NCBI GenBank assembly: GCA_030654805.1
Contig: JAURWR010000008.1
Span: forward strand, 1 to 64,000
Direction of reading: 5' to 3'
Length of the DNA stretch: 64,000 nucleotides
Origin: Burkholderiaceae bacterium
Lineage (GTDB): Bacteria > Pseudomonadota > Gammaproteobacteria > Burkholderiales > Burkholderiaceae_C
In this document: positions 1 to 9,843 of the stretch, in pieces
Layout: every line of letters begins with the position of its first letter
Numbering within the stretch: the stretch's first letter is position 1
Notes under the pieces: model-generated
The model's database searches: none
What the model was told of the DNA's origin: nothing
What the model saw: only the letters and a program-made list of their open reading frames with translations
Translations under genes and position numbers: made by a program

Positions 1-397
1 CCTGTACCAGCCGCTTGACTTGAAGATCGCGAAGTGCCGCATGAGCGTGGCCACGCGCGCCGACTTCGACTACGCGAATGCGGTCAAGCAGGGCTCACGC
101 ATCCGCGTGGCCACCAAGTACACGCTGACCGCGCGCCAGCATTTCGCCGACAAGGGTGTGCATGTGGATGTGATCAAGCTCTACGGCTCGATGGAACTGG
201 CGCCGCTGACCGGGCTGGCCGACGCGATCGTCGACCTGGTGTCGAGCGGCAACACGCTGAAAGCCAACCACCTCGTCGAGGTCGAGGAGATCATGCAGAT
301 CTCGGCGCGCCTCGTCGTCAACCAGGCCGCGCTGAAGCTGAAGCGCGAGCCGATCCGCGCCATCATCGACGCGTTTGCTTCCGCGATCCCCAGCTGA
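1..397 (+). CDS. hisG: ATP phosphoribosyltransferase, C-terminal part (5' end outside window)
   Basis: First enzyme of histidine synthesis, joining ATP and PRPP. Only about 131 C-terminal codons are present; the reading frame is open from base 2. The stretch [20 protein letters not shown] is typical of the catalytic domain end, where the phosphate of PRPP is bound. The protein ends soon after this domain, so it is the short form (HisG_S) that lacks the regulatory ACT-like domain and normally works with HisZ. hisZ is not in this window. The gene lies 11 bases before hisD and is clearly the upstream member of the his operon. Confidence 0.93.
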   Translation, partial: LYQPLDLKIAKCRMSVATRADFDYANAVKQGSRIRVATKYTLTARQHFADKGVHVDVIKLYGSMELAPLTGLADAIVDLVSSGNTLKANHLVEVEEIMQISARLVVNQAALKLKREPIRAIIDAFASAIPS

Positions 398-408
398 GCC
401 GTCACGCC

Positions 409-1722
409 ATGACCGTCCGCATCCGCCACATCGACACCGCCGCTGCCGGCTTCGCCGCCGAATTCGAACGCGTGCTGCACTGGTCGGCCGAGACCGACGA
501 CGCGATCGAGCAGCGCGTCGCGTCCATCCTGGCCGACGTGCAGCAGCGCGGCGATGCGGCGGTGCTCGAGTACACGCAGCGCTTCGACAGCCTGACGGCC
601 GATTCGGTGGCGTCGCTGGAAATCGGTCAGGCCGAATTGCAGGCTGCGCTGGCCGCGATCACGCCCGCGCAGCGCCGCGCACTGGAATTTGCCGCTGACC
701 GGGTGCGGGATTACCACCTGCGCCAGCTCGAAGCGTGCGGCCGTTCGTGGACCTACCGCGATGCCGACGGCACGCTGCTGGGCCAGAAGGTCACGCCGCT
801 CGACCGAGTCGGCATCTACGTGCCGGGCGGCAAGGCGGCCTATCCGTCCAGCGTGCTGATGAACGCGCTGCCCGCCAAGGTGGCCGGCGTCGGCGAGATC
901 GTGATGGTGGTGCCGACGCCGAAGGGCGAGAAGAACCTGCTGGTGCTCGCCGCCGCCGCGGTGGCCGGTGCCGATCGGGTCTTCACGATCGGTGGCGCGC
1001 AGGCGGTGGCGGCGCTGGCCTACGGCACGGCCACCGTGCCGGCGGTCGACAAGATCACCGGCCCCGGCAATGCCTACGTCGCCAGCGCCAAGCGCCGCGT
1101 CTTCGGCAAGGTCGGCATCGACATGATCGCGGGCCCGAGCGAGATCCTGGTGCTGGCCGACGGCAGTACGCCGGCCGACTGGGTCGCGATGGACCTGTTC
1201 AGCCAGGCCGAGCACGACGAACTGGCGCAGAGCATCCTGCTCAGCCCCGACGCTGCCTACATCGAGCGCGTGCAGGCCGAGATCGACCGACTGATCGACA
1301 CGATGCCGCGCCGCGATGTGATCCGCGCCTCGCTCGAAGGCCGCGGTGCGTTGATCCGCACGCGCAGCATGGAAGAGGCATGCGAGATCAGCAACCGCAT
1401 CGCACCGGAGCACCTCGAAGTCAGCTCGCGCGACCCGCACCGCTGGGAGCCGCTGCTCAAGCACGCCGGCGCGATCTTCCTCGGCGCGTATACCAGCGAA
1501 AGCTTGGGCGACTACTGCGCCGGCCCGAACCACGTGCTGCCGACCTCGGGCACCGCGCGCTTCTCGTCGCCGCTGGGTGTCTACGATTTCCAGAAGCGCA
1601 GCAGCCTGATCGAGGTCAGCGAGGCGGGTGCGCAGAAGCTGGGCGTGGTCGCGGCCGAGATCGCCTACGGCGAAGGACTGCAGGCCCACGCCCAGGCAGC
1701 CGAAATGCGGTTGAAGCGCTGA
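409..1722 (+). CDS. hisD: histidinol dehydrogenase
   Basis: Catalyses the last two steps of histidine synthesis, NAD-dependent oxidation of L-histidinol to L-histidine, with a zinc ion. The protein is 437 aa, the usual length. The family signature is seen as [28 protein letters not shown] and [15 protein letters not shown], followed by the zinc/catalytic region SQAEHDE and later APEHLEV and GPNHVLPT. The ATG at 409 was chosen because it directly follows the hisG stop and gives a standard N-terminus; longer in-frame extensions would overlap hisG. Cytoplasmic. Confidence 0.97.
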   Translation: MTVRIRHIDTAAAGFAAEFERVLHWSAETDDAIEQRVASILADVQQRGDAAVLEYTQRFDSLTADSVASLEIGQAELQAALAAITPAQRRALEFAADRVRDYHLRQLEACGRSWTYRDADGTLLGQKVTPLDRVGIYVPGGKAAYPSSVLMNALPAKVAGVGEIVMVVPTPKGEKNLLVLAAAAVAGADRVFTIGGAQAVAALAYGTATVPAVDKITGPGNAYVASAKRRVFGKVGIDMIAGPSEILVLADGSTPADWVAMDLFSQAEHDELAQSILLSPDAAYIERVQAEIDRLIDTMPRRDVIRASLEGRGALIRTRSMEEACEISNRIAPEHLEVSSRDPHRWEPLLKHAGAIFLGAYTSESLGDYCAGPNHVLPTSGTARFSSPLGVYDFQKRSSLIEVSEAGAQKLGVVAAEIAYGEGLQAHAQAAEMRLKR

Positions 1723-1735
1723 GCGGCCCTGTTCG

Positions 1736-2833
1736 ATGAGCCGTCTCACGACCTCCTCCGTCATCCAGCGCCACATTCGCAGCGATGTGCGGGCGATGCA
1801 TGCGTATGCGGTGCAGCCCAGCGACGGCCTGGTCAAGCTCGACGCGATGGAGAACCCGTTTCGACTGCCCGAGTCGCTGCGGGTCGAACTTGGCGCGCGC
1901 CTGGCCAAAGTCGCGATCAACCGCTATCCGGGCAGCCGAAACGACGACCTGCGGCGCGCGCTCGCGCAGCACGCCCGCCTGCCCGAAGGTTTTGACCTGA
2001 TCCTCGGCAACGGGTCCGATGAATTGATCTCGATGCTGAGCGTGGCATGCGCCAATCCCGGCGCCAGCGTGGTGGCGCCCGTGCCGGGCTTCGTGATGTA
2101 CGACGTGTCGGCGCGCCTGCAGGGCCTGCGTTCGATCAGCGTGCCGCTGACGGCCGACTTCGAACTCGACGAGGCGGCGATGCGGGCCGCGATGGACGAG
2201 CACCAGCCCGCGATCGTCTACATCGCCTACCCGAACAACCCGACCGCCAACCTGTTCGACGACGCGATCATCGAACGGCTGATCGAGGCGGCACCGGGGC
2301 TGGTCGTGATCGACGAGGCTTACCAGCCGTTCGCATCGCGCAGCTACATCGATCGCGTCGCACGCCACGGCCATGTGCTGATCATGCGCACGCTCAGCAA
2401 GTTCGGATTGGCGGGTGTCCGGCTGGGTTACCTGATGGGCCCGAAGGCGCTGATCGCCGAGATCGACAAGGTGCGTCCGCCGTACAACGTCAGCGTGCTG
2501 AATTGCGAGACGGCGCTGTTCGCGCTGGAGCATGCGGACGAGTTCGACCGCCAGGCAGCGGTGCTGCGCAGCGAGCGTTCGCGGTTGATGTCGGCCTTGC
2601 GCGATCTGCCGGGCGTGCACCCGTATCCCAGCGAGGCCAACATGATCCTCGTCCGCGTGCCCGATGCCGCCGCACTGTTCGGCGCGCTGAAGCAACGCGG
2701 CGTCCTCGTCAAGAATGTCTCGACCCTGCACCCGCTGCTGGCGAATTGCCTGCGCCTGACGGTCGGCGCGCCAGAAGAGAATGAGGTCCTGATGTCCGCC
2801 CTGAATTCCTCCCTGGAAGCGAGCCCGCGATGA
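1736..2833 (+). CDS. hisC: histidinol-phosphate aminotransferase
   Basis: PLP-dependent transaminase that makes L-histidinol phosphate from imidazole acetol phosphate and glutamate. The 365-aa product has the fold-type I aminotransferase pattern: LDAMENPF near the N-terminus, [19 protein letters not shown], and the PLP lysine in [15 protein letters not shown]. It starts 13 bases after hisD and its stop overlaps the hisB start by 4 bases (ATGA), so hisC and hisB are translationally coupled. Confidence 0.97.
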   Translation: MSRLTTSSVIQRHIRSDVRAMHAYAVQPSDGLVKLDAMENPFRLPESLRVELGARLAKVAINRYPGSRNDDLRRALAQHARLPEGFDLILGNGSDELISMLSVACANPGASVVAPVPGFVMYDVSARLQGLRSISVPLTADFELDEAAMRAAMDEHQPAIVYIAYPNNPTANLFDDAIIERLIEAAPGLVVIDEAYQPFASRSYIDRVARHGHVLIMRTLSKFGLAGVRLGYLMGPKALIAEIDKVRPPYNVSVLNCETALFALEHADEFDRQAAVLRSERSRLMSALRDLPGVHPYPSEANMILVRVPDAAALFGALKQRGVLVKNVSTLHPLLANCLRLTVGAPEENEVLMSALNSSLEASPR

Positions 2834-3450
2834 GCCCAGACACGACGGCCCCGGCCTTGTCACACCGCCGCGCCGAAGTGGCGCGCAACACCGCTGAAAC
2901 GCAGATCCGGGTCGGCCTCGACCTCGACGGAACCGGCGTCGGGAAATTCGCCACCGGCATCGGCTTCTTCGACCACATGCTCGACCAGATCGCGCGCCAT
3001 GGCCTGATCGATCTGGACATCGAGGCGAAGGGCGACCTCCACATCGACGGCCACCACACGGTCGAGGACATCGGCATCACCCTCGGGCAGGCGGTGGCGA
3101 AGGCGGTTGGCGACAAACGCGGCCTGCGTCGCTACGGGCATGCCTATGTGCCGCTCGACGAGGCGCTGTCGCGGGTGGTGATCGATTTTTCCGGGCGCCC
3201 CGGCTTGCACATGCGCGTCGATTTCAAGAGCGGCATGATCGGCGCGCTCGACACGCAGCTGGTCTATGAGTTCTTTCAGGGCTTCGTCAATCACGCGGGC
3301 GTGAGTCTGCACATCGACAACCTGCACGGCGACAACGCGCATCACCAGTGCGAGACGATCTTCAAGGCGTTTGCGCGTGCCATGCGCATGGCGCTGGAGG
3401 TCGACCCGCGCATGGGCAACTTGATTCCGTCGACCAAAGGCAGTCTTTGA
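2830..3450 (+). CDS. hisB: imidazoleglycerol-phosphate dehydratase
   Basis: Removes water from imidazole glycerol phosphate to give imidazole acetol phosphate; Mn-dependent, usually a 24-mer. The 206-aa protein is the monofunctional form without the histidinol-phosphatase domain found in enterics. Metal-binding motifs are visible as [24 protein letters not shown] and, towards the end, [22 protein letters not shown] overlap with hisC fixes the start. It is followed by a 105-base spacer that contains a dispersed repeat, rather than by marC, which sits here in some relatives. Confidence 0.97.
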   Translation: MSPDTTAPALSHRRAEVARNTAETQIRVGLDLDGTGVGKFATGIGFFDHMLDQIARHGLIDLDIEAKGDLHIDGHHTVEDIGITLGQAVAKAVGDKRGLRRYGHAYVPLDEALSRVVIDFSGRPGLHMRVDFKSGMIGALDTQLVYEFFQGFVNHAGVSLHIDNLHGDNAHHQCETIFKAFARAMRMALEVDPRMGNLIPSTKGSL

Positions 3451-3480
3451 TGACGGCCTCCACGTCGCTTTGCTCCTGCC

Positions 3481-3555
3481 CCCAGGGCCGAGTAGCGGCC
3501 CCTCCGTGGCCCCGGGGGCGCTCAGCCACCTCGGGGCAGCCCGGCGGCGTCTGAC
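3481..3555 (+). repeat. dispersed GC-rich intergenic repeat in front of hisH
   Basis: A palindrome-rich stretch between hisB and hisH that runs right up to the hisH start codon. Read on this strand it matches, with small gaps, the sequence in front of recN read on the minus strand (27888-27960). Shared blocks include CGTGGCCCC, TCAGC, TCGG, CGGGCGGC-like and a final TGACATG that holds the start codon. Two copies in one window in front of unrelated genes point to a dispersed element family that may supply the translation start region. Confidence 0.6.
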
Positions 3556-4215
3556 ATGTCGAAAACCGTCGCCGTCGTCGACTACGGCATGGGCAACCTG
3601 CGCTCGGTGTCACAGGCCGTGATGCACGTTGCGCAGGGCTCCGGGTTCGAGGTGCTGGTGACAGCCGACCCCGACGTCGTGTACGCCGCCGAGCGCGTCG
3701 TGCTGCCCGGCCAGGGCGCGATGCCCGACTGCATGCGCGAGTTGCGTGATTCCGGCTTGAAGGAGGCGGTGCTGGATGCTGCCGCGCGCAAGCCGCTGCT
3801 CGGCGTGTGCGTCGGCATGCAGATGCTGCTGTCGCACAGCGAAGAAGGGCCGCTGGGCGAGGGCACGCCGGGGCTCGGGTTGATGGCGGGCGACGTGATC
3901 CGGTTCCGCCTCGACGGGCAGTTGCAGCCCGACGGTAGCCGCTACAAGGTGCCTCAAATGGGTTGGAACCAGGTGATGCAGGCCCGTCCGCACCCGCTGT
4001 GGGCGGACGTACCCGACGGCGCGAGCTTCTACTTCGTGCACAGTTTTTATGCGCGCCCCGTTGATCCTGCGCACAGCATCGGCGAAACCGACTACGGACA
4101 GCGCTTTACCTGCGCTCTGGGGCGGGATAATATTTTTGCGACCCAATTCCATCCGGAAAAGAGTGCCACGCATGGTTTGGCTGTCTACCGAAATTTCCTC
4201 CACTGGAATCCTTGA
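3556..4215 (+). CDS. hisH: imidazole glycerol phosphate synthase, glutaminase subunit
   Basis: Class I glutamine amidotransferase that hydrolyses glutamine and passes ammonia to HisF. In the 219-aa protein the nucleophile elbow is GVCVGMQML (Cys in GVCVG), the oxyanion region is [13 protein letters not shown], and the His-Glu pair of the triad is in [13 protein letters not shown]. The N-terminus [14 protein letters not shown] is standard, so the ATG at 3556 is secure. It works as a heterodimer with HisF, encoded two genes downstream. Confidence 0.97.
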   Translation: MSKTVAVVDYGMGNLRSVSQAVMHVAQGSGFEVLVTADPDVVYAAERVVLPGQGAMPDCMRELRDSGLKEAVLDAAARKPLLGVCVGMQMLLSHSEEGPLGEGTPGLGLMAGDVIRFRLDGQLQPDGSRYKVPQMGWNQVMQARPHPLWADVPDGASFYFVHSFYARPVDPAHSIGETDYGQRFTCALGRDNIFATQFHPEKSATHGLAVYRNFLHWNP

Positions 4216-4311
4216 TCGCCGCTGCCCGGCGGTCTGGTGTTATCCGTTGTGCCGGGCCGCAGTCCTCACTGCAGCTGGCGTATCTTCTTCCTTCAACTGC
4301 TCGCCCCGGCC

Positions 4312-5055
4312 ATGCTGCTGATTCCTGCGATCGACCTCAAAGACGGCAAATGTGTTCGCCTCAAGCAAGGCGACATGAACAATTCGACGACCTTCGGTGA
4401 AGATCCCGCCGCCATGGCGCGGCGCTGGGTCGATGCCGGTGCCCGGCGCCTGCACCTGGTCGACCTGAACGGGGCCTTCGCCGGCAAACCGGTCAACGAA
4501 GTGGCGATCAAGGCGATCCTCGCCGAGGTGGGCGACGAGATCCCGGTGCAGCTTGGTGGCGGCATCCGCGATCTCGACACCATCGAGCGCTACCTCGACG
4601 ACGGCCTGAGCTTCATCATCATCGGCACTGCGGCGGTCAAGAACCCCGGCTTCCTGCGTGATGCATGCAGTGCCTTCGGCGGCCACATCATCGTCGGCCT
4701 CGACGCGAAGGACGGCAAGGTCGCGACCGATGGCTGGAGCAAGCTCACCGGCCACGAGGTCGTCGATCTGGCGAAGAAATTCGAGGACTATGGCGTCGAA
4801 GGCGTGATCTACACCGACATCGGCCGCGACGGCATGCTCAGCGGCATCAACATCGACGCGACGGTGAAGCTCGCGCAGGCGCTCACCATTCCGGTCATCG
4901 CCTCGGGCGGCCTGAGCAACCTGGCCGACATCGATCGCCTGTGCGCAGTCGAGTTCGAAGGCATCGCAGGCGTGATCTGCGGCCGGGCGATCTACTCGGG
5001 CGACCTCGACTTCGCAGCCGCCCAGGCGCGCGCCGACGAACTCAACGGGAACTGA
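4312..5055 (+). CDS. hisA: phosphoribosylformimino-5-aminoimidazole carboxamide ribotide isomerase (ProFAR isomerase)
   Basis: Beta/alpha-barrel isomerase of histidine synthesis (ProFAR to PRFAR). The 247-aa protein starts [17 protein letters not shown], with the catalytic Asp in AIDLKDG. It shows the two phosphate-binding half-barrel motifs, VQLGGGIRD and [12 protein letters not shown], and the second catalytic Asp in [12 protein letters not shown]. An in-frame upstream start at 4237 would add 25 residues with no family counterpart, so 4312 is preferred. The 96-base gap after hisH has no recognised gene. Confidence 0.96.
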   Translation: MLLIPAIDLKDGKCVRLKQGDMNNSTTFGEDPAAMARRWVDAGARRLHLVDLNGAFAGKPVNEVAIKAILAEVGDEIPVQLGGGIRDLDTIERYLDDGLSFIIIGTAAVKNPGFLRDACSAFGGHIIVGLDAKDGKVATDGWSKLTGHEVVDLAKKFEDYGVEGVIYTDIGRDGMLSGINIDATVKLAQALTIPVIASGGLSNLADIDRLCAVEFEGIAGVICGRAIYSGDLDFAAAQARADELNGN

Positions 5056-5105
5056 CCCGCTACTTCTCCTTCTCGACGCCCTGCGATAGCAGTTGGCGAC
5101 CGCAC

Positions 5106-5885
5106 ATGCTTTGCAAGCGCATCATTCCCTGCCTCGACGTGACCGGTGGTCGCGTCGTCAAAGGCGTCAACTTCGTCGAGTTGCGTGACGCTGGTGATCC
5201 GGTCGAGATCGCCGCGCGCTACAACGACCAGGGTGCCGACGAGTTGACGTTTCTCGACATCACCGCGACCAGCGATGGCCGCGATCTGATCCTGCACATC
5301 ATCGAGGCGGTGGCGTCGCAGGTTTTCATCCCGCTGACCGTCGGCGGCGGTGTGCGAACGGTCGAAGACGTGCGGCGTCTGCTCAACGCCGGTGCCGACA
5401 AGGTGAGCTTCAATTCGGCGGCGGTCGCGAATCCACAGTTGATCCGCGATGCCTCGGGCCGCTACGGCGCGCAGTGCATCGTTGTCGCGATCGATGCCAA
5501 GCGCCGTGTCGGTGACGATCTGACCACGCGTGGACCGGGCTGGGACGTCTACACCCACGGTGGACGCAAGAACACGGGCCTCGACGCGGTCGAATGGGCG
5601 GCTCAGATGACCGAGCATGGCGCGGGTGAGATCCTGCTGACCAGCATGGACCGCGACGGCACGAAGTCCGGATTCGACCTGCCGCTGACACGAGCGGTCA
5701 GCGACCGGGTCGAGGTGCCGGTCATCGCGTCGGGTGGCGTTGGCGCGCTCGAACATTTGTCCGACGGCATCCGCATCGGCGGCGCCGACGCGGTGCTGGC
5801 GGCCAGCATCTTCCATTACGGCGAGTTCACCGTGGGCCAGGCCAAGGCGCTGATGGCGCGCGACGGCATCCCGGTGCGGCTCTGA
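5106..5885 (+). CDS. hisF: imidazole glycerol phosphate synthase, cyclase subunit
   Basis: Cyclase partner of HisH; converts PRFAR plus ammonia to imidazole glycerol phosphate and AICAR. The 259-aa barrel starts [20 protein letters not shown] with the catalytic Asp in CLDV. Phosphate-site motifs are [10 protein letters not shown] and [12 protein letters not shown], and the second catalytic Asp is in [12 protein letters not shown]. Its TGA overlaps the rsmD ATG by one base (5885). hisI and hisE, which often follow hisF, are not here. Confidence 0.97.
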   Translation: MLCKRIIPCLDVTGGRVVKGVNFVELRDAGDPVEIAARYNDQGADELTFLDITATSDGRDLILHIIEAVASQVFIPLTVGGGVRTVEDVRRLLNAGADKVSFNSAAVANPQLIRDASGRYGAQCIVVAIDAKRRVGDDLTTRGPGWDVYTHGGRKNTGLDAVEWAAQMTEHGAGEILLTSMDRDGTKSGFDLPLTRAVSDRVEVPVIASGGVGALEHLSDGIRIGGADAVLAASIFHYGEFTVGQAKALMARDGIPVRL

Positions 5886-6679
5886 TGGCGTCGATCATCA
5901 GCAAATCGGTGCCCAAGCCGAAAGCGGCTGCCAAGGTCGCTGCAAAAGCCGAGCCGAAAGCCAGCCCCCGTTTCGGCAGCCGCGCGTACACCGAGTCGCC
6001 GTCCGTCAAAAAAGCGCGCAACAAGGTGGCGGACAAGCCGCCGGTCGCACCCGATGTGGCATCGCTGCCGCGCGAAGTCCGCATCATCGGCGGCGCCTGG
6101 AAGCGCAGCAAACTGCCGGTCAGCCTGCTGCCCGGCCTGCGGCCCACGCCGGATCGCGTGCGCGAGACGTTGTTCAACTGGCTGGGTGCCGATCTGGGCG
6201 GCTGGCGCTGTCTCGATGCCTTCGCCGGCAGCGGTGCGCTGGGGTTTGAAGCGGCATCGCGTGGCGCCACGTCGGTCGTGCTGCTCGAGCGCGAAATCCG
6301 GCAGGCGCGCAGCCTGGGCGAGTCGAAGCTGCGCTTGAAAGCCGACATGCTGCGCATCGAAGCGACCGATGCGCTGTCGTGGATGCGCCGCTGTGCGCCG
6401 GAATCGTTCGAGCTGGTGTTCATCGATCCGCCCTTCGGCAGCGATCTGCTGGGCCCGGCGCTCGCGGCTGCGGCGCGCCTCGTCGTGCCGCAGGGCTTCA
6501 TCTACCTGGAAGCTGCACACGCCTACACGGCGGAGGAAGTGGCCCCGCTCGGTCTGAGCGTGCATCGGCACTTCCGGGCCGGAATGGTCCATGCGCACCT
6601 CTTGCAGCGCTCGGGTCGTCCCGAAACAGCTTTGCGTGGTGACGAAGGTGATGACTACACTGCGGCCAAAACCGCGTGA
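5885..6679 (+). CDS. rsmD: 16S rRNA (guanine(966)-N2)-methyltransferase
   Basis: Methylates G966 of 16S rRNA using S-adenosylmethionine. The conserved core begins near residue 62 with VRIIGGAWKRSKL, followed by LRPTPDRVRETLFNWL, the SAM-binding loop CLDAFAGSGALGFEAASRGA and the catalytic FIDPPFGSDLL. Length is 264 aa against about 190-200 for the family; the extra is a Lys/Ala/Pro-rich N-terminal segment of about 60 residues. The start overlaps the hisF stop by one base, which makes this long form the natural start, although the core alone would be enough for activity. It is followed after 12 bases by coaD, a frequent pairing. Confidence 0.92.
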   Translation: MASIISKSVPKPKAAAKVAAKAEPKASPRFGSRAYTESPSVKKARNKVADKPPVAPDVASLPREVRIIGGAWKRSKLPVSLLPGLRPTPDRVRETLFNWLGADLGGWRCLDAFAGSGALGFEAASRGATSVVLLEREIRQARSLGESKLRLKADMLRIEATDALSWMRRCAPESFELVFIDPPFGSDLLGPALAAAARLVVPQGFIYLEAAHAYTAEEVAPLGLSVHRHFRAGMVHAHLLQRSGRPETALRGDEGDDYTAAKTA

Positions 6680-6691
6680 CAGGGAGATCGA

Positions 6692-7195
6692 ATGACTTCC
6701 GTGACCAAACTGACGGCGATCTATCCCGGCACCTTCGATCCAATGACGCTCGGTCATGAGGACCTGATGCGTCGCGCCAGCCGCTTGTTCGAACGTCTGG
6801 TGGTGGCTGTCGCCGCCGGTCACCACAAGCGCACGATGTTCACCATCGAAGAGCGCCTCGACATCGCCGAGGAACTCGCTCGCAAGCATCCCAACGTCGA
6901 GGTGATTGCCTTCCGGGGTCTGCTGCGCGACTTCGTTGTCGGCATCGGCGGCAAGGTCGTGGTGCGCGGCCTGCGCGCGGTCAGCGACTTCGAATACGAG
7001 TTCCAGATGGCCGGGATGAACCGCCAGCTGATGCCCGACGTCGAGACGGTGTTCCTGACGCCGAGCGATCAGTACCAGTTCGTTTCCGGCACCTTCGTCA
7101 GGGAGATTGCGTCGCTCGGTGGCGACGTCTCCAAATTTGTGTCACCGTCGGTACTGGACCGGTTGCGGTCACGCGTCAAATACACCGAGGCCTGA
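6692..7195 (+). CDS. coaD: phosphopantetheine adenylyltransferase
   Basis: Fourth step of coenzyme A synthesis, adenylating 4'-phosphopantetheine. The 167-aa protein has the nucleotidyltransferase T/HxGH motif in [15 protein letters not shown], then [18 protein letters not shown] and the C-terminal ISSxxVRE-like region seen as [18 protein letters not shown] ribosome site AGGGAG lies 7 bases upstream of the ATG. Usually a homohexamer in the cytoplasm. Confidence 0.96.
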   Translation: MTSVTKLTAIYPGTFDPMTLGHEDLMRRASRLFERLVVAVAAGHHKRTMFTIEERLDIAEELARKHPNVEVIAFRGLLRDFVVGIGGKVVVRGLRAVSDFEYEFQMAGMNRQLMPDVETVFLTPSDQYQFVSGTFVREIASLGGDVSKFVSPSVLDRLRSRVKYTEA

Positions 7196-7507
<312 letters not shown>

Positions 7508-7509
7508 GG

Positions 7510-7929
7510 TCACCTGGCGGCGCTTGACCGGGCGCCATGTCGGCTGACCGACAGCAATGGACCCTGTGCCGGTGCGGCTTTGAGACGGGTGTGTTTGAGC
7601 CGGGGCATGGCGCGGGTTTGTTTTTCTTTCGGGCCGAGGACAGGCGGGGCGTTCAGGCTGCCCGCCCATGCCGGCCGATAAGCGGCTTCTGTCGCAAGCC
7701 GATCGCGTTCCAGCGCCAGGCCCCATGCCTCGGTTTTCGCAGCCAGCGCCACAGCCTGCGAGCGCTGCTCTTCCGTGCGCGGATCGGACACTTCGAGGCG
7801 CGCACCGTTCGAGCATGGCGTCTGCGAAAACTCGGCGCCGGTCGGGCCGCAGCGATAGATCTCGTCCGCCGTCACGTACGTGGTGAATGCTGTCAGCAGC
7901 AAAGCAGAAAACAGCGCAGGCAGCTTCAT
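7510..7929 (-). CDS. small secreted protein, DUF4124-like
   Basis: 139-aa protein with a clear signal peptide ([21 protein letters not shown], cleavage likely before DEIYRC). The segment [20 protein letters not shown] resembles the DUF4124 pattern, in which two cysteines frame a short beta-hairpin. The remainder is Ala/Arg-rich and likely disordered. It overlaps the pth stop by 4 bases, so it is probably co-transcribed with pth, and it converges on the ferredoxin gene with only 2 bases between the stops. Function unknown; probably periplasmic. Confidence 0.75.
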   Translation of the reverse strand: MKLPALFSALLLTAFTTYVTADEIYRCGPTGAEFSQTPCSNGARLEVSDPRTEEQRSQAVALAAKTEAWGLALERDRLATEAAYRPAWAGSLNAPPVLGPKEKQTRAMPRLKHTRLKAAPAQGPLLSVSRHGARSSAAR

Positions 7930-8543
7930 GATTCGGGCCTTTCGGGGGAGTCGGGGAGTTTTTTCGGCCGGGGAGGGCGCGCATGGATCTTCAGCATCGC
8001 GCGCTCCATGTCGCCGGCGATCAGCAGATCGAGTGCGGTCAAGGCCTGCGCGATGCTCTGATCGATGGCCTGTCGCTCGGCCAATGGCGGCTTGCGCAGC
8101 ACATGGTTGACAACTTCAGCCTTGACCCCGGGGTGGCCGATGCCCAGTCGCAGGCGCCAGAAGCCGGGCGAGCCGAGTTGGGCCAGGATGTCCTTCAATC
8201 CGTTGTGCCCGGCGTGGCTGCCGCCGAGCTTCATCTTCATCTGACCGGGCAGCAGATCGAGCTCGTCGTGGGCGACGAGGATTTCTTCCGGCGCGATCTT
8301 GAAGAAGCGCGCCAGCGGTGCCACCGACTTGCCCGACAGGTTCATGAAGGTCATCGGCTCGAGCAGCCACAGCGGACCGCCGGGCAGGTTGACCCGCGCG
8401 ACCAGCCCGAAGTACGAGCGATCGGGGACCAGCGACGCTTTCAGGTGGCGTGCCACTTCGTCGATGAACCAGAACCCCGCGTTGTGGCGGGTCCCTTCGT
8501 ATTCCTGCCCGGGGTTGCCGAGGCCCACCATCAGTCGAATCAT
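7926..8543 (-). CDS. pth: peptidyl-tRNA hydrolase
   Basis: Releases tRNA from dropped-off peptidyl-tRNA, an essential recycling step. The 205-aa product has the N-terminal signature [19 protein letters not shown] with the catalytic His in RHNAG, then [12 protein letters not shown] and [19 protein letters not shown]. In relatives pth normally follows rplY directly; here a four-gene efflux operon and a terminator lie between them. A GATAAT-like -10 sits just upstream of the ATG, which would let pth have its own promoter. Confidence 0.96.
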   Translation of the reverse strand: MIRLMVGLGNPGQEYEGTRHNAGFWFIDEVARHLKASLVPDRSYFGLVARVNLPGGPLWLLEPMTFMNLSGKSVAPLARFFKIAPEEILVAHDELDLLPGQMKMKLGGSHAGHNGLKDILAQLGSPGFWRLRLGIGHPGVKAEVVNHVLRKPPLAERQAIDQSIAQALTALDLLIAGDMERAMLKIHARPPRPKKLPDSPERPES

Positions 8544-8576
8544 GGTTCGATTATCGATTTGAGGCGCCCATGAAAA

Positions 8577-8596
8577 AGCCCCACCGTGGTGGGGCT
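8577..8596 (-). terminator. rho-independent terminator of the efflux operon
   Basis: Perfect inverted repeat AGCCCCAC/GTGGGGCT around a 4-base loop. On the minus strand the hairpin is followed by TTTTTCA, which fits termination after the permease gene that ends at 8640 and before pth. Confidence 0.8.
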
Positions 8597-8639
8597 CGAA
8601 AGGGGGACGGCGTCGAAACCCGCCTTGCCTTCCTGATCC

Positions 8640-9842
8640 TCAGGCCATCTGCCCGATGGTCTTGCGAAAGCGGCTCATCGAGAAGAAGAACAGCACTCCG
8701 CCGATCAGCGCCAGTGCGGCGAAGGGTGGCCACACCACCTCGATGCCGGCTCCCCGGTAGAGGATGGCCTGGCTGAGCTCGGTGTAATGCGTGGTGGGTG
8801 CTGCGAGCATCAGGTGCTGTACGAGGACGGGCATGCTCTCGCGCGGCGTGACCCCGCCCGAGAGCAGTTGCAGTGGGATCAGCGTGAGGACCAGCAGCAG
8901 GCCGAACTGCGGCATGTTGCGCGCCAGCGTTGCCATGAAGATGCCCATCGAAGTGGTCGCAAACAGGTGCAGTGCGGTCCCGGCGAGAAAGAGCGGGATC
9001 GATCCCTCGATCGGCACCTTCAGTGCGCCCTGGATCACGACGCCCAGCGACACCGTGGCGGCGCTCAGCACCACCAACGCCATCGCCCAGATCTTGCTGA
9101 GCATGATCTCGGTGGGGGTGACCGGCATCACCAGCAGGTGTTCCACCGTGCCGTGCTCGCGCTCGCGGATCAGCGCCGCGCCGGTCAGGATGATGGACAG
9201 CATGGTCACCGAGTTGACCACCTCCATCAGCGAGCCGAACCAGGCCGGATCCAGCCCGGGGTTGAAGCGGGCGCGCAACGTCAACTCCACCGGCGGCGCG
9301 GTGCTGGCGCGATGGCGCTGCACGAACTCGCTGACCTCGGCCAGCGCGATCTGCTGCACGTACCCGCTGCCGGCGAAGGCCTGGCTCATGCGGGTGGCGT
9401 CGACATTGAGCTGCAGCTGTGGCGCACGCCCCGCCAGCACGTCGCGCTGGAAGTTCGGGGGGATGTCGAGCACGAAGGTGTAGCGACCGGTGTCGAGACC
9501 GGCGTCGACCTCGGCCAGCGTGATGCGCTCTGGCGACGTGAAGCGCGGCGGGTAGAAGCTGGATGCAATGCGCGCCGACAGCGTGGAGTCATCCTCATCG
9601 ACGATCGCAATCGATGTCTTGTGCAGCGTATCGGGCATCGCGGTGGCAGCGACGTAGATGGACACCGTGAAGATATAGACGATCAGCACCAGCATCATCG
9701 TGTCGCGGCGCAGGCTCCACAGCTCCTTCACGCCGAGGCGGTAGACGTTGGCGAAGTGGCGCCGGTAGGTGTCACGCCGGCCCAGGCGCGCCGCAGGCTC
9801 CTCGGGGGGTGGTGAACCCGGTGAGCGTGGTGGTGGCGTCAC
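8640..9842 (-). CDS. ABC-2 type efflux permease, YhhJ-like
   Basis: 400-aa inner-membrane permease. A cytoplasmic N-terminus is followed by a first membrane span (TMMLVLIVYIFTVSIYVAA), a large periplasmic domain (about residues 70-200) and five more hydrophobic spans in the C-terminal half. The motif IREREHGTVEHLLVMPVTP is the typical ABC-2 coupling loop. The GTG start lies one base after the stop of the ATPase/permease fusion. By analogy with E. coli YhiI-RbbA-YhhJ it supplies the second permease half of a drug or lipid exporter; the substrate is unknown. Confidence 0.88.
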   Translation of the reverse strand: MTPPPRSPGSPPPEEPAARLGRRDTYRRHFANVYRLGVKELWSLRRDTMMLVLIVYIFTVSIYVAATAMPDTLHKTSIAIVDEDDSTLSARIASSFYPPRFTSPERITLAEVDAGLDTGRYTFVLDIPPNFQRDVLAGRAPQLQLNVDATRMSQAFAGSGYVQQIALAEVSEFVQRHRASTAPPVELTLRARFNPGLDPAWFGSLMEVVNSVTMLSIILTGAALIREREHGTVEHLLVMPVTPTEIMLSKIWAMALVVLSAATVSLGVVIQGALKVPIEGSIPLFLAGTALHLFATTSMGIFMATLARNMPQFGLLLVLTLIPLQLLSGGVTPRESMPVLVQHLMLAAPTTHYTELSQAILYRGAGIEVVWPPFAALALIGGVLFFFSMSRFRKTIGQMA

Positions 9843-9843
9843 T

